In this document: positions 32,517 to 41,513 of the stretch, piece after piece | Layout of the letters: every line of letters starts with the position of its first letter | Numbering within the stretch: position 1 is the stretch's first letter | Origin: Streptomyces sp. NRRL F-5126 | GTDB lineage: Bacteria; Actinomycetota; Actinomycetes; Streptomycetales; Streptomycetaceae | Direction: 5' to 3' | DNA length: 64,000 nucleotides | Assembly (NCBI RefSeq): GCF_000721265.1 | Contig: NZ_JOFZ01000004.1 | Location: 496,001 to 560,000, forward strand | Translations under genes and position numbers: made by a program | The notes under the pieces: generated by a model | Told to the model about the DNA's origin: nothing | The model's database searches: none | Seen by the model: only the letters and a program-made list of their open reading frames with translations

Positions 32517-34931
32517 TCACTCCTCCGCCCACATGTCCGGCGGGAACGCCGTCCCCTGCTCGTCCAGCGACTGCTCGGTCCATATGGTCTTCCCGCGGTG
32601 GCCGTAGCGGCTGCCCCACCGCTGGCAGCACTGCGCGACGATGTACAGCCCGCGCCCGCCCTCGTCCGTGTCGCCGGCCCGCACGAGCCGGGGCTGGGTG
32701 TTGCTCGGGTCGGAGACCTCGCAGATGAGGACCGCCGCGTCGCGGATCAGCCGGAGACCGATCGGGCCGCCCGCGTACCGCACGGCGTTGGTGACGAGTT
32801 CGCTGACGATCAGCTCCGTGGTCAGGCTCAGCCGGTCGAGGCCCCACGCGTCGAGCTGGTCGTCCGCCAGTTTCCGTGCCTCGGCGACGGACTCGGGGGC
32901 CGCGGGCAGCTGCCAGTTCGCCGTGTGCGACGCGTCGACGACGCGCGTGCGCGCCATCAGCAGCGCGATGTCGTCACGCGGCTGCGTGTCGCCGAGCTCG
33001 CCGAGCATCCGGCGGCCGAGGTCCCGCAGATCGATGCCCGGACGCCACGACGACGAGAGCCCCTCCTTGAGGCGCCACAGGCCGAGCTCGTCGTCGTACT
33101 CGGTCAGCGCGAGCATGCCGTCGGTGTAGAGGGTCAGCACGCTGCCGGGTTCCGGTTCGAGCGCCACCGACTCGTACGGGACGCCGCCCACGCCGAGCGG
33201 CGGCCCCGGCGGCGCCTCGACGAAGGACACGGCGCCGTCGGGGGAGATCAGCACCGGCGGCGGCGTGCCCGCGTTCGCGAGCGTGATCCTGGCCTCGACC
33301 GGGTCGTACACCGCGTAGAGGCACGTGGCGCCGACGGCGTCCTTCTGCTCGGCCACCGTCTCCGCCGCGAGGCGCTGGATGAGGTCGTCGAGCCGCGTCA
33401 GCACCTCGGCGGGGTCGAGTTCCAGGTCGGCGAGCGTCAGGATCGCGGTGCGCAGCCGGCCCATGGTGGCCGTCGCGGGCAGGCCGTGGCCGATGACGTC
33501 GCCGATGACGAGCGCCGCGCGCAGCGACGGCAGGGTGACCACGTCGAACCAGTCGCCGCCGATGTCCGCGCGGCCCGTGGCGGGCCGGTAGATGCCCTCC
33601 GCCTCCACCGCGGCGATGTCGGCGGCGGCACGCGGCAGCAGCCTCTCCTGGAGGGACACGGCCGCGCGGTGCTCGCGCGCGTAGCGGCGCGCGTTGTCGA
33701 TGCCGAGGGCGGCGCGTGAGGCGATCTCGCTCAGCAGGGAGAGCTCGTCGCTGTCGAGCGGTTCGGGCCGCTCCGTGCGCCACACGGAGACGGCACCGAG
33801 GCCGAGACCGCGCGCGAGCAGCGGCGCCACCGTGAGCGACCCGGCGCCCTCGGGTACGAGCAAATCGGTCAGCCGGGGATCGGAGAGGGCGCCGACGGCC
33901 TCGTCGCGCGACATCGTCACCGCGTGCCCCTGCCGTACCCGCTGCAGCTGCGGGCTCTCCGGGAGCATGGGGTAGGTGTCCCCCTCGCCGAGCAGCGGTT
34001 CGGCCCTGCGGCTGTCCTCGCAGGCGACGGCGGCGCGCGTGAGGCGCGGGGTACGGGTGCCGAGGGCGGCCGGGGGGTCGTCGCCCGCGAGCACGCCCTC
34101 GGTGAGGTCGACGGTGACGAGGCTGCCCAGATCCGTCAGGAGGACGTCCGCCAGCTCATGCGCGGTCTGCCGGATGTCGAGCGACGAGCCGATCCGTGCG
34201 GCGGCCTCGTGGAGCAGGGCCAGGTGCCGCTGGTCCCGCAGCTGCTTCGTCACGTTCTCGACGAGCGCCACGACACCGTTGGGCCTGCCCTCGCCGTCAT
34301 GGAGCCGGAAGGCGGAGATGGACGCCACCTGTGGCCTGCGCAGGGGCGCGTCCGCGAGCCGCAGCGACTGCTGCGCGCCGAGGGCCGGCACGCCCGTACG
34401 AAGGACGTCCGCGAGCAGGGCACGCAGGCAGTCGGCGTCCGCCGTGTTCAGGCCCTTCTCCCACGGCTCCCCGGGACCCGGGGCGGGCTGGCCGAACATT
34501 CCGTGGCTGATGTTGGTCCGAACGAGTCGCAGGTCCTTGTCGTGGACGCCGACGCCGATGCGTCCCTGGGCGAAGAGTGCCTGGAAGAAGGAGATGCCCT
34601 GCGCCCACTCCACCGCCTGCCGCGAGGGCAGGAGCATGACGACGCGGTGCCCGGTGGGCGGCACCGGGCACACTCCGAAGTCGACGGTCGTCCCGCCCGC
34701 CCTGCCGTGCCCGGCGCGCACCGTCTCCGCGAGGATCACGGAGCGGCACTCGCCGGATGGGGAGAGCATTTCCCACAGGGGGACACCCATGGCCTCGCGG
34801 GTACCGCGCCCGAAGAGCCGGGCCGCGGCCGCTGACCAGGAGACGACCAGCCCCTCACGGTCCACCACGGCGACGGCGACGGCATCGAACCGGAAACCCC
34901 CGAGGAGGTCGCTGCCCTCGTCTGATTCCAC
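32517..34931 (-). CDS. PAS-PAS-GAF-SpoIIE phosphatase-HATPase regulatory protein
   Basis: The protein has 804 residues. In order it has two PAS-like sensor domains (about 10-130 and 140-260), a GAF domain (about 270-430), a PP2C-type SpoIIE phosphatase (about 450-660) and a C-terminal RsbW-like ATPase (about 680-800). The phosphatase keeps the metal aspartates in ADIGGDWFDV, VIGDVIGHG, LYTDGML and RDDIALLM. The ATPase shows ELVTNAVRYA and DEGGRGLYIV. Such fusions combine dephosphorylation of an anti-anti-sigma factor with an anti-sigma kinase and are abundant in Streptomyces. The GTG start at 34931 has GGGAGGAG six bases upstream. It is divergent from the Pro/Ala-rich protein gene. Confidence 0.9.
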   Translation of the reverse strand: MESDEGSDLLGGFRFDAVAVAVVDREGLVVSWSAAAARLFGRGTREAMGVPLWEMLSPSGECRSVILAETVRAGHGRAGGTTVDFGVCPVPPTGHRVVMLLPSRQAVEWAQGISFFQALFAQGRIGVGVHDKDLRLVRTNISHGMFGQPAPGPGEPWEKGLNTADADCLRALLADVLRTGVPALGAQQSLRLADAPLRRPQVASISAFRLHDGEGRPNGVVALVENVTKQLRDQRHLALLHEAAARIGSSLDIRQTAHELADVLLTDLGSLVTVDLTEGVLAGDDPPAALGTRTPRLTRAAVACEDSRRAEPLLGEGDTYPMLPESPQLQRVRQGHAVTMSRDEAVGALSDPRLTDLLVPEGAGSLTVAPLLARGLGLGAVSVWRTERPEPLDSDELSLLSEIASRAALGIDNARRYAREHRAAVSLQERLLPRAAADIAAVEAEGIYRPATGRADIGGDWFDVVTLPSLRAALVIGDVIGHGLPATATMGRLRTAILTLADLELDPAEVLTRLDDLIQRLAAETVAEQKDAVGATCLYAVYDPVEARITLANAGTPPPVLISPDGAVSFVEAPPGPPLGVGGVPYESVALEPEPGSVLTLYTDGMLALTEYDDELGLWRLKEGLSSSWRPGIDLRDLGRRMLGELGDTQPRDDIALLMARTRVVDASHTANWQLPAAPESVAEARKLADDQLDAWGLDRLSLTTELIVSELVTNAVRYAGGPIGLRLIRDAAVLICEVSDPSNTQPRLVRAGDTDEGGRGLYIVAQCCQRWGSRYGHRGKTIWTEQSLDEQGTAFPPDMWAEE

Positions 34932-35088
34932 GCTGGCTCCTCCCGCCGCGCGAGAGAGTTTCACCAACTTTAACCCGATATCGCCGGACGCGATGGGTGG
35001 CGGACGCCGCGCAGTGACGTCCGCCCCCGCATGGCGAGACCTCCGACCACCGGGTGGGCAGGACGGCCCCGGACGCGGAGGAGTTACC

Positions 35089-36606
35089 GTGTGTGTCGTG
35101 ACGATCTCGGGGGAGGCAGAAGAGCCGGGCCAGGGCGCGGCCCTGCTACTGGCGGCGGCGCCCCTCGGGCGGGGCCGCCTGATCGACGCGGCGTCCGCGC
35201 TGCCCGCGCTCGCCGCGGTGGCGCCCGCCGTCCTCGCGGGCGCACGGACCGCCTCGCTGGTCGAGCTCGCCGACCCGGTCGACCCGCAGACGGTGCTCAC
35301 GCGCCTGCGGACCGCGGCGGACGCGCCGGGGCACCTGTCCGTGTACGTCGCGGGTCAGCTGCACCTCGACTCCCGCCAGCACCTGCCGCACATCGCCCTG
35401 GCCAGGACGACGGCGGCGACGCTGCGCTACACGGCGCTGCCGTGGGCGTGGTTCGCGGACGTGCTCGGACGCCGCCCGGCGGGCGCCACCGCCGTCGTCG
35501 ACCTCGTCGCCGACCGCGAAGTGTGCGAAAGCCTGCGGGCGGCCGGCGAGGAGCTGACTCTCGGTCCCGGCGCGCGGCTGTACGGCCGTATCGCCCCGCC
35601 GCCCGCGCGGCGCACGAGGGCGTCCGCCGTGGCGCCCACGTATCTGCGGGCGTACGCGGCACTCCTGCGCGCGCACGGCCGTGGCCTGCCGGCGGGGCAG
35701 CTCCACCGGTACGCCGCCGAGCAGGCGGGAGACGCGGGCGGGGCGGTGTTCCTCGCCCCGCACGACGGCGAACCCGTCGCGCCGCCGGCTGAGACCCCCC
35801 GCGCGACGTACGCCGCCACGACCCACGCCGGACCCATGCCCGCGGCCGTGCCGCGCTCCGCACCACGGGCGTCCGCGGTCGTGCCCGCACCCCAGGCGGC
35901 CCCTGGGCGCGCCCGCGCTGCCGGGAGCGCGCCCACGGTCCTGCCCGCGCCCGTCCCCGCGTCGGCCCCCGCGCCCGTCCCCTCCGCCGATGCGCCGCAC
36001 GCGCCTCGGGCGGCCGTCCCGGCCTCGTCGTCGCCGGCGCAGGTTTCGGCGCACGCCCCGGTGCCCGCGCCGTCCTGCGCCCCGGCCGTGTTGCCCAAGC
36101 CCGACCGCGCTGCCGCACCGGCTTCCGCACGCGGATCCGGCCCGATCGTTCCCTCGCCGGCCGCCCACGATCCGCACCAGGCGGTGCAGGCTGCGGCTCG
36201 TGCCGGCCGGTTCGGCGAGGCGTCGGCCATAGCCGCCGCCTGGGAGAGCGCCGCGCTGCGCGGCCACGGGCCCGGATCCCCCGAGGCCGTGCACTGGATC
36301 GAGGTGCAGGCGGACATAGCCTGGCTCTCGCACGACCCCTACCGGAGCTGCGAGCTGTGGCTGCGTGCCTGCGACGCGCGACTCGCGCTGCCGGGCGGCA
36401 CCGACGACCCCGCCTTCACGGAAGCCCTCGACCGCGCACACCACCAGTGGAGCCGGGTCTCCGACGCGGCGCGTGCCGAGCGCCTCGCGCAGCACCTGCT
36501 GGCACTGCGCCACCGGGTGCCGGGACGCCGCCCGGGCGCGGTGGCGAACATCCAGCAGCGCCTGGCACGGCTGCGGGCCGCAGCGCCGGGGCCGGCCGCG
36601 CGGTAG
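35089..36606 (+). CDS. uncharacterised protein: degenerate caspase-like N-domain, Pro/Ala linker, helical C-domain
   Basis: The 505-residue protein has no signal peptide or membrane segment. Residues 1-190 form an alpha/beta domain. HLSVYVAGQLHLD, RYTALPWAWFADVLGR and AVVDLVADREV run in the order of the caspase-like domain of actinobacterial EACC1 proteins, but the catalytic His and Cys are not present. Residues about 230-365 are a Pro/Ala-rich disordered linker. Residues about 370-500 are helical (AVQAAARAGRFGEASAIAAAWESAA), resembling TPR-like repeats. The GTG at 35089 has GGAGGAG five bases upstream. It is divergent from the SpoIIE-type regulator; the function is unknown. Confidence 0.7.
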   Translation: MCVVTISGEAEEPGQGAALLLAAAPLGRGRLIDAASALPALAAVAPAVLAGARTASLVELADPVDPQTVLTRLRTAADAPGHLSVYVAGQLHLDSRQHLPHIALARTTAATLRYTALPWAWFADVLGRRPAGATAVVDLVADREVCESLRAAGEELTLGPGARLYGRIAPPPARRTRASAVAPTYLRAYAALLRAHGRGLPAGQLHRYAAEQAGDAGGAVFLAPHDGEPVAPPAETPRATYAATTHAGPMPAAVPRSAPRASAVVPAPQAAPGRARAAGSAPTVLPAPVPASAPAPVPSADAPHAPRAAVPASSSPAQVSAHAPVPAPSCAPAVLPKPDRAAAPASARGSGPIVPSPAAHDPHQAVQAAARAGRFGEASAIAAAWESAALRGHGPGSPEAVHWIEVQADIAWLSHDPYRSCELWLRACDARLALPGGTDDPAFTEALDRAHHQWSRVSDAARAERLAQHLLALRHRVPGRRPGAVANIQQRLARLRAAAPGPAAR

Positions 36607-36850
36607 CGGTGCGGCGCCAGCCGCTGGGCCGCCGACCGTCTGTGACGGACGCCGCCAATGGGCATCATGCCCCCATGTCTCCCACCGAGCCGGGCCGCAC
36701 CGGCGGCATCCCGGCCGCTGCCGCCGCCCCGTAGCGTCGTCGGCACGTCCTGGCGGTGCGCGTAGACCGCCGTCCCCGTGCTGCCCGCCGGCGGTAGGCG
36801 GGTCCGGGGCAGGGACCGGCCAGGGGTGACCGGGCCCGCGACCCTGCCCG

Positions 36851-38845
36851 CTACTTCACCCGGTGCAGCGTCACGTCCGCAGCCTTCACGAAGGCCACAC
36901 GCTGCCCGAACTGGATCTCGTAGTACTGCTCCCGGCCCCTGACCCACGCCTGGTGAGAGGTGTCGAACGTCGTCGAGTAGAAGTACTCGCCGGGCATCCG
37001 CCCTCCCACCACGTAGCTCTGTCCCGCGGGCAGCTTGTACTGAAGCGGCGTCTGCGCCTGCACCGGCACCCCCGCGGGGTAGGCGGACGCCTCGGGGTAG
37101 GCCCTGCCGTACACCGGGATCGACGAGAGACCCGCGCGCGGCGTCGCCACGGTGGCCCGCGCCGGGACCGTGGCGGGAGCGTTGCGTGCGTCGTGCAGCC
37201 AGGCCTTCTGGCCGAGGTACCAGATCGCGGTCCAGTCACCCTGGTGGTCGGCGACCGCGTACTGCTGCCCCGTCGAGGCGCGTGCGCCCGTGTCGTTGAC
37301 GTCGGTTGTGGAGCCACCGGTGGGGTGCAGGCCGACGTCCTTGACGAGCGGCGCGCTCTCGCTCGGCGCGGTGTGCAGCAGGACGGCGCTCGACCCGTGC
37401 GGCGCGCACGGGGTGCCCGCGCTCACGCAGCCCGTCAGCACCGGCTTGTTGTCCCGGTACGACGGATCGATGGTGACGGCACCCGAGCGGCGTCCCGCGT
37501 TCGGGTGGAACGGCGCTTTGAGCAGCCGGAAGTAGTGCGCCCAGTCCCAGTAGGGTCCTGGGTCCGTGTGCATGCCGGCCACCGTGCTCGGGACGGTGCC
37601 GGGAACGTTGTCGTGGCCGATGATGTGCTGCCGGTCGAGCGGGATGTCGTAGCGGGACGCCAGGTAGCGCACGAGGGCGGCGGAGGACCGGTACATCGAT
37701 TCGGTGAACCAGGCGTCCGGGTCGGTGAGGAAGCCCTCGTTCTCGACGCCGATGGACTTCGAGTTGATGTACCAGTTGCCCGCGTGCCAGCCGACGTCCT
37801 TGGTCGCCATGTGCTGCGCGATCGCGCCGTCGGACGAGCGCACGGTGTAGTGCCACCCGAGGTACGTGGGGTCCTGCACGAGCCCGAGGGTGTCGTCCCA
37901 CGTCTCCTCGGTGTCATGGATGACGATGTAGTCGATCGAGGAGTCGTGCGGGCGGTCGGCGAGGTCGTGGTTGCCGTAGTCGCCGGGGTTCGGGCCGTAC
38001 TGCTCGTAGGGCGCCGGCACCCAGGCGCAGGCGACCGACTTCGGGCACTCGGTCGTGCCACCGCCGGACTTCGGCAGGCCGAGCGCGTCCACCTGCGCGG
38101 TGCGCGGCGAGACCGAGGGCCGCGCGGGCAGGGCGACGCGCTGCCCCTGGTCGGTCGTGCGGCTCTCGCCCGAACGCAGGGTGGCGTACACGCTGTCGGC
38201 GAATCCGGCCGCCGCGGTCCGCGTGGAGGACCCGCCGTACCGGGCGACGGCGCCGTACCAGTCCGCGGGGTCGGCGCTGAGGGGGTGTCCGAGCGCCTTC
38301 TGGTCCGCCGCGAGCAGGGCCGCCCCGCCCGCGACGTTGGCGGCGGGGTCACGGCGCACGCGGTCCTCGGGCACACGGGTGAGCGTGGCGGCGCGTACCG
38401 CCGTCCGCAGCGAGGCGGGCACCTCGGCGTTCTTCGCCGGTGCGGCCGTCACGCTCATCGGCCTGGCCGTGTCACCGCGCCCGTCGCCCGCGGCCCGGGT
38501 GTCCCCGGCCCGGGCGTCCGCGTGCGACTGCGCAAGGGCGGTGCGGGCGTCGGTCAGGTGCATGGGCCCGTACCCGCCGGACACGCTGGGCGCTCCAGCG
38601 TGGGTGTCCCACCGTGACTCCATGTACGAGACGGCGAGCAGGACGCCCTCCGGCACGTGGTAGCGGTGGGCGGCGGATGCGAACGCCTGCTGGAGTGACC
38701 CGGCTCTGTGCGGCTGGGCGGCCGAGGCCGGCTGGGTGACGGCGAGCACGGGCAGCAGGGCCGCCGCCGTACCGGCCGTCAAGACCGTGCGCAGCACGGG
38801 CCGGTGCCCGGCTCTCGCACGCGCGGAGTGACGATCTCGTCGCAT
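36851..38845 (-). CDS. secreted two-domain peptidoglycan hydrolase (transglycosylase-like plus amidase_2)
   Basis: The 664-residue protein has a signal peptide that ends near residue 42 (TQPASAA). Residues 48-250 resemble a lytic-transglycosylase fold with a candidate catalytic Glu in AVSYMESRWD. Residues about 300-470 are an N-acetylmuramoyl-L-alanine amidase (PGRP-type): YIVIHDTEE and GMHTDPGPYWDW supply zinc-ligand histidines, and HIIGHDNVPGT is also typical. The last 190 residues contain SH3-like beta-rich repeats that may bind the wall. AGGAG lies seven bases before the ATG at 38845. A gap of 257 bp separates it from the P450 gene. Confidence 0.87.
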   Translation of the reverse strand: MRRDRHSARARAGHRPVLRTVLTAGTAAALLPVLAVTQPASAAQPHRAGSLQQAFASAAHRYHVPEGVLLAVSYMESRWDTHAGAPSVSGGYGPMHLTDARTALAQSHADARAGDTRAAGDGRGDTARPMSVTAAPAKNAEVPASLRTAVRAATLTRVPEDRVRRDPAANVAGGAALLAADQKALGHPLSADPADWYGAVARYGGSSTRTAAAGFADSVYATLRSGESRTTDQGQRVALPARPSVSPRTAQVDALGLPKSGGGTTECPKSVACAWVPAPYEQYGPNPGDYGNHDLADRPHDSSIDYIVIHDTEETWDDTLGLVQDPTYLGWHYTVRSSDGAIAQHMATKDVGWHAGNWYINSKSIGVENEGFLTDPDAWFTESMYRSSAALVRYLASRYDIPLDRQHIIGHDNVPGTVPSTVAGMHTDPGPYWDWAHYFRLLKAPFHPNAGRRSGAVTIDPSYRDNKPVLTGCVSAGTPCAPHGSSAVLLHTAPSESAPLVKDVGLHPTGGSTTDVNDTGARASTGQQYAVADHQGDWTAIWYLGQKAWLHDARNAPATVPARATVATPRAGLSSIPVYGRAYPEASAYPAGVPVQAQTPLQYKLPAGQSYVVGGRMPGEYFYSTTFDTSHQAWVRGREQYYEIQFGQRVAFVKAADVTLHRVK

Positions 38846-39102
38846 GGGCAGCTCCTGGGGAGTGGAGGGATCGAACGCGCCGGCCCCAGCAGTACCCCCG
38901 CGGAAACTGATCGTCAACTACCCGGGACGCGAGAGGATTTCGCACGTCAGGGCAGGTGGACGACGTCTTCGGGGGGATGGGCCGTGTGGCCTGCGGGGCG
39001 TCAGTGGGCCATACCTGTGAAGCCGTTCGCGGGATCCGGCGAACGTTGCGGCAATACCGGCGGCGCGCCCACGGCGGCGGCGCGAGTCCCGCCGGGCCGG
39101 CG

Positions 39103-40329
39103 CTACCAGGCCATCGGCAGTGCCTCGGGCCCCCGGTTGACCGTTCCCCGCAGCCAGCGGACCTCCTCGGGGGCGACGGCCAGCCGGGCCGTGGGCAGGT
39201 CGCGCACCACGGTCGTGAGGACGACCTCGGCCAGCATGCGGGTGAGCGCCGCGCCGACGCAGTAGTGCGCGCCGTGCCCGAAGGCGAGGTGGGGCGCCTC
39301 GTCGCGGGCCAGGTCGAGCCGGTCGGGGTCGCTGAAGACCGTGGGGTCGCGGTTGGCCGCCAGATACGAGACGTACACGGCGTCGCCCGCGCTGATCCGC
39401 ACCCCGCCGACCACGACGTCCTCCGTGGCGACGCGCGGCATGCCGACACCGTTGCGCTGCGGGATGAAGCGCAGCAATTCGTCGATGGCACGGGGGAGGA
39501 GGGCCGGGTCGTCGCGCACCAGGGCGAGCTGGTCCGGGTGCGTGCACAGGGCGTACACCATGGTGGACGTCTGGTTGCGCACCTGGTCGAGCGCGTTCAG
39601 TACGATCATCACCGACAGCGAGATCAGCTGCGCGCGGCTCAGCGCGCCCTCCCGGTGCGCGCCCACGAGCTCGCTGAACAGGTCGTCGGACGGCTGCTTC
39701 GCCCTGTGGTCCGCCAGGTCGCCGAAGTACCCGGCGATCTCGGCCTTGACGGCCGAGGCCTCCTCCAGCGAGTGGGAACTCGAAAGGATCACCGCCCGCC
39801 ACGTGCGCAGCCGCGGCAGGCCGGTGGCGGGCACGCCCATCAGCGTCGCGATGACGCGCTCCGGCAGCGGACCCGTCAGGTGCTCCGTCAGGTCGGCCGG
39901 CGCTCCCTCGGCGAGCATCTTCGACACGAGCTCGTCGGCGATCGCGCGTGCGTCGACCTGGAGGGCGGCCACGCGCTTGCGGCGGAACGCCTGGGAGGTC
40001 AGCCGGCGAAGCCGGGTGTGGACCGGCGGGTCCGTCCGACCGACGCCGGAGGCCGGGGCGATCTGATGGGGCGTCATTCCGGTGATCGGGCGGCCCACGG
40101 TGAGGGCGCGGCTGAACCGGGGATCGGACGTGACGTCCTTGACGTCGTCGTACCGCGTGACGAGCCACGCGTCGCCCTCGCCGAAGCGCATCCGCACCCG
40201 GGCGACGGGTTCCTCGCGCAGCAGGCGGTGCAGCAGCGGATCGAAGTCCAGGCCGTCGAGGTGGCTGACGGGCCAGTCGTGCACGGTCGTGCCACCGGCG
40301 GGCGGTGCGCCGGCGGAGATGTCGGTCAT
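39103..40329 (-). CDS. cytochrome P450 with atypical I-helix
   Basis: The 408-residue soluble bacterial P450 has heme-binding motif FGHGAHYCVG with Cys357 as thiolate ligand and the ExxR pair in DELLRF. The I-helix reads N-A-L-D248-Q-V250-R-N-Q, where most P450s have A-G-x-(D/E)-T-T. The acidic residue is kept, but the proton-relay threonine is replaced by valine. The ATG at 40329 gives a normal N-terminus; the frame continues upstream without conserved sequence. No ferredoxin or reductase gene is adjacent, so redox partners must come from elsewhere. The substrate is unknown. Confidence 0.9.
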   Translation of the reverse strand: MTDISAGAPPAGGTTVHDWPVSHLDGLDFDPLLHRLLREEPVARVRMRFGEGDAWLVTRYDDVKDVTSDPRFSRALTVGRPITGMTPHQIAPASGVGRTDPPVHTRLRRLTSQAFRRKRVAALQVDARAIADELVSKMLAEGAPADLTEHLTGPLPERVIATLMGVPATGLPRLRTWRAVILSSSHSLEEASAVKAEIAGYFGDLADHRAKQPSDDLFSELVGAHREGALSRAQLISLSVMIVLNALDQVRNQTSTMVYALCTHPDQLALVRDDPALLPRAIDELLRFIPQRNGVGMPRVATEDVVVGGVRISAGDAVYVSYLAANRDPTVFSDPDRLDLARDEAPHLAFGHGAHYCVGAALTRMLAEVVLTTVVRDLPTARLAVAPEEVRWLRGTVNRGPEALPMAW

Positions 40330-40490
40330 GGGGACTCCCGGTTGCGATCGGCGTGTGCGGGCCGACGGCCGCGCGGGCACGTACCGGGCCCCGGCGGCCG
40401 CCCCGCCGTGACCGAGACCTACCACCGTGCGCGCACGCCGCGGACCGCGTCACCCTTGCGGGGGAGGGGCCGCACGCACCTGGGAGCTTT

Positions 40491-41339
40491 TCAGCCGAGG
40501 GTGAGCTCCTGCAGGCCGACCACGCGCAGCAGTTCGAGCCGCTCGCGGGACTCGCTGCCGGGGCGCGCCGTGTAGACGACGAGCCGCTGGTCGTGCTCCG
40601 GGCTCAGCAGGACCTCGCAGTCCAACTCGAGCAGGCCGACGACCGGATGCAGGAAGCGCTTGACGTCGGTGCGGCGCAGGGCCACGTCGTGGGCCTCCCA
40701 CAGCGCGGCGAACTCCTCGCTCCCGGCGCGCAGCCGGCGTACGAGCCCCGCCAGCCGCGCGTCGTCCGGCCGGGCGGCGAGCGTGGCACGCAGGTCCGCC
40801 ACCGCCACGCGGGCGGCGTGCTCGTGCTCATCGGCCGGGAACAGTCCGCGCGCCGCCGGGTCCGTGAAGAAGCGCCGGACGAGATTGCGCTCGGCCTCGG
40901 GCCGGGCCGACGCGTCACCGGAGAGCGCCTTGGACATCGCGTTCTGCGCGAGGACGTCGCCGCGGTCGCTCACCACCTGGGCGGGGGTGTCGGTCAGCCG
41001 GTCGAGGACGAGGAGGAGTCCTGGGCGCACGTGGTCCGTGGCGGGCAGGTCCCGCGGCTCCACCTCGCCCGCCAGGTGGAAGAGGTGGTCGCGCTCGTCG
41101 CCGGTCAGCCGCAGCGCGCGGGCGAGCGCGGACAGCATCTGGCGCGACGGGCGCGAGCCCCTGGCCTGCTCGAGCCGCGTGTAGTGGTCGGTGGACATGC
41201 CCGCGAGCTGCGCCACTTCCTCGCGGCGCAGCCCCGGAGTGCGGCGCCGTGCGCCGTGCGGGAGCCCCACGTCGGCCGGGGCGAGGCGGGTGCGGCAGCG
41301 GCGCACGAAGTCGGCCAGCCCGGATCTGTCCATGCCCAT
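40491..41339 (-). CDS. XRE-family regulator with MmyB-like ligand-binding domain
   Basis: The 282-residue protein has an N-terminal helix-turn-helix (RTPGLRREEVAQLAGMSTDHYTRLEQARG) at about residues 32-62. The MmyB-like domain follows (about 105-270), with VLAQNAMSKAL, RNLVRRFFTDPAARGLF, DVKRFLHPVVGLLELDCEVL and LVVYTARPGS. Proteins of this type usually sit divergent from an oxidoreductase gene that they control, and here an aldo/keto reductase starts 175 bp away in the other direction. Three in-frame ATGs occur at 41351, 41339 and 41333; 41339 is used because GGTGG precedes it. Confidence 0.85.
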   Translation of the reverse strand: MGMDRSGLADFVRRCRTRLAPADVGLPHGARRRTPGLRREEVAQLAGMSTDHYTRLEQARGSRPSRQMLSALARALRLTGDERDHLFHLAGEVEPRDLPATDHVRPGLLLVLDRLTDTPAQVVSDRGDVLAQNAMSKALSGDASARPEAERNLVRRFFTDPAARGLFPADEHEHAARVAVADLRATLAARPDDARLAGLVRRLRAGSEEFAALWEAHDVALRRTDVKRFLHPVVGLLELDCEVLLSPEHDQRLVVYTARPGSESRERLELLRVVGLQELTLG

Positions 41340-41513
41340 GCTTGCCACCATGCCCCGCCACGCCGCGCGCAGCCAGGGAGAGCCGGTCCCCGGATAAGCG
41401 CGTCTCTCCCGCCCGCACCCGCGGCGCCGCACGCTGAGGCCGTCCGGCGGGATCGCCGGCGCCGCTCCCGCGCACGACCGGGACCGGCACACGCAAGGAA
41501 GGGCACGGACTCC

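Noticed and set aside
36660..36672. GGGCAT-C-ATGCCC palindrome after the Pro/Ala-rich protein gene
   Set aside because: The stem is six base pairs with a one-base centre, so it cannot form a stable hairpin; its position between convergent genes gives no clear regulatory role.
38846..39102. Possible ferredoxin gene downstream of the P450
   Set aside because: All frames were read for a 3Fe-4S or 2Fe-2S cysteine pattern and none was found; the 257 bp appear non-coding.
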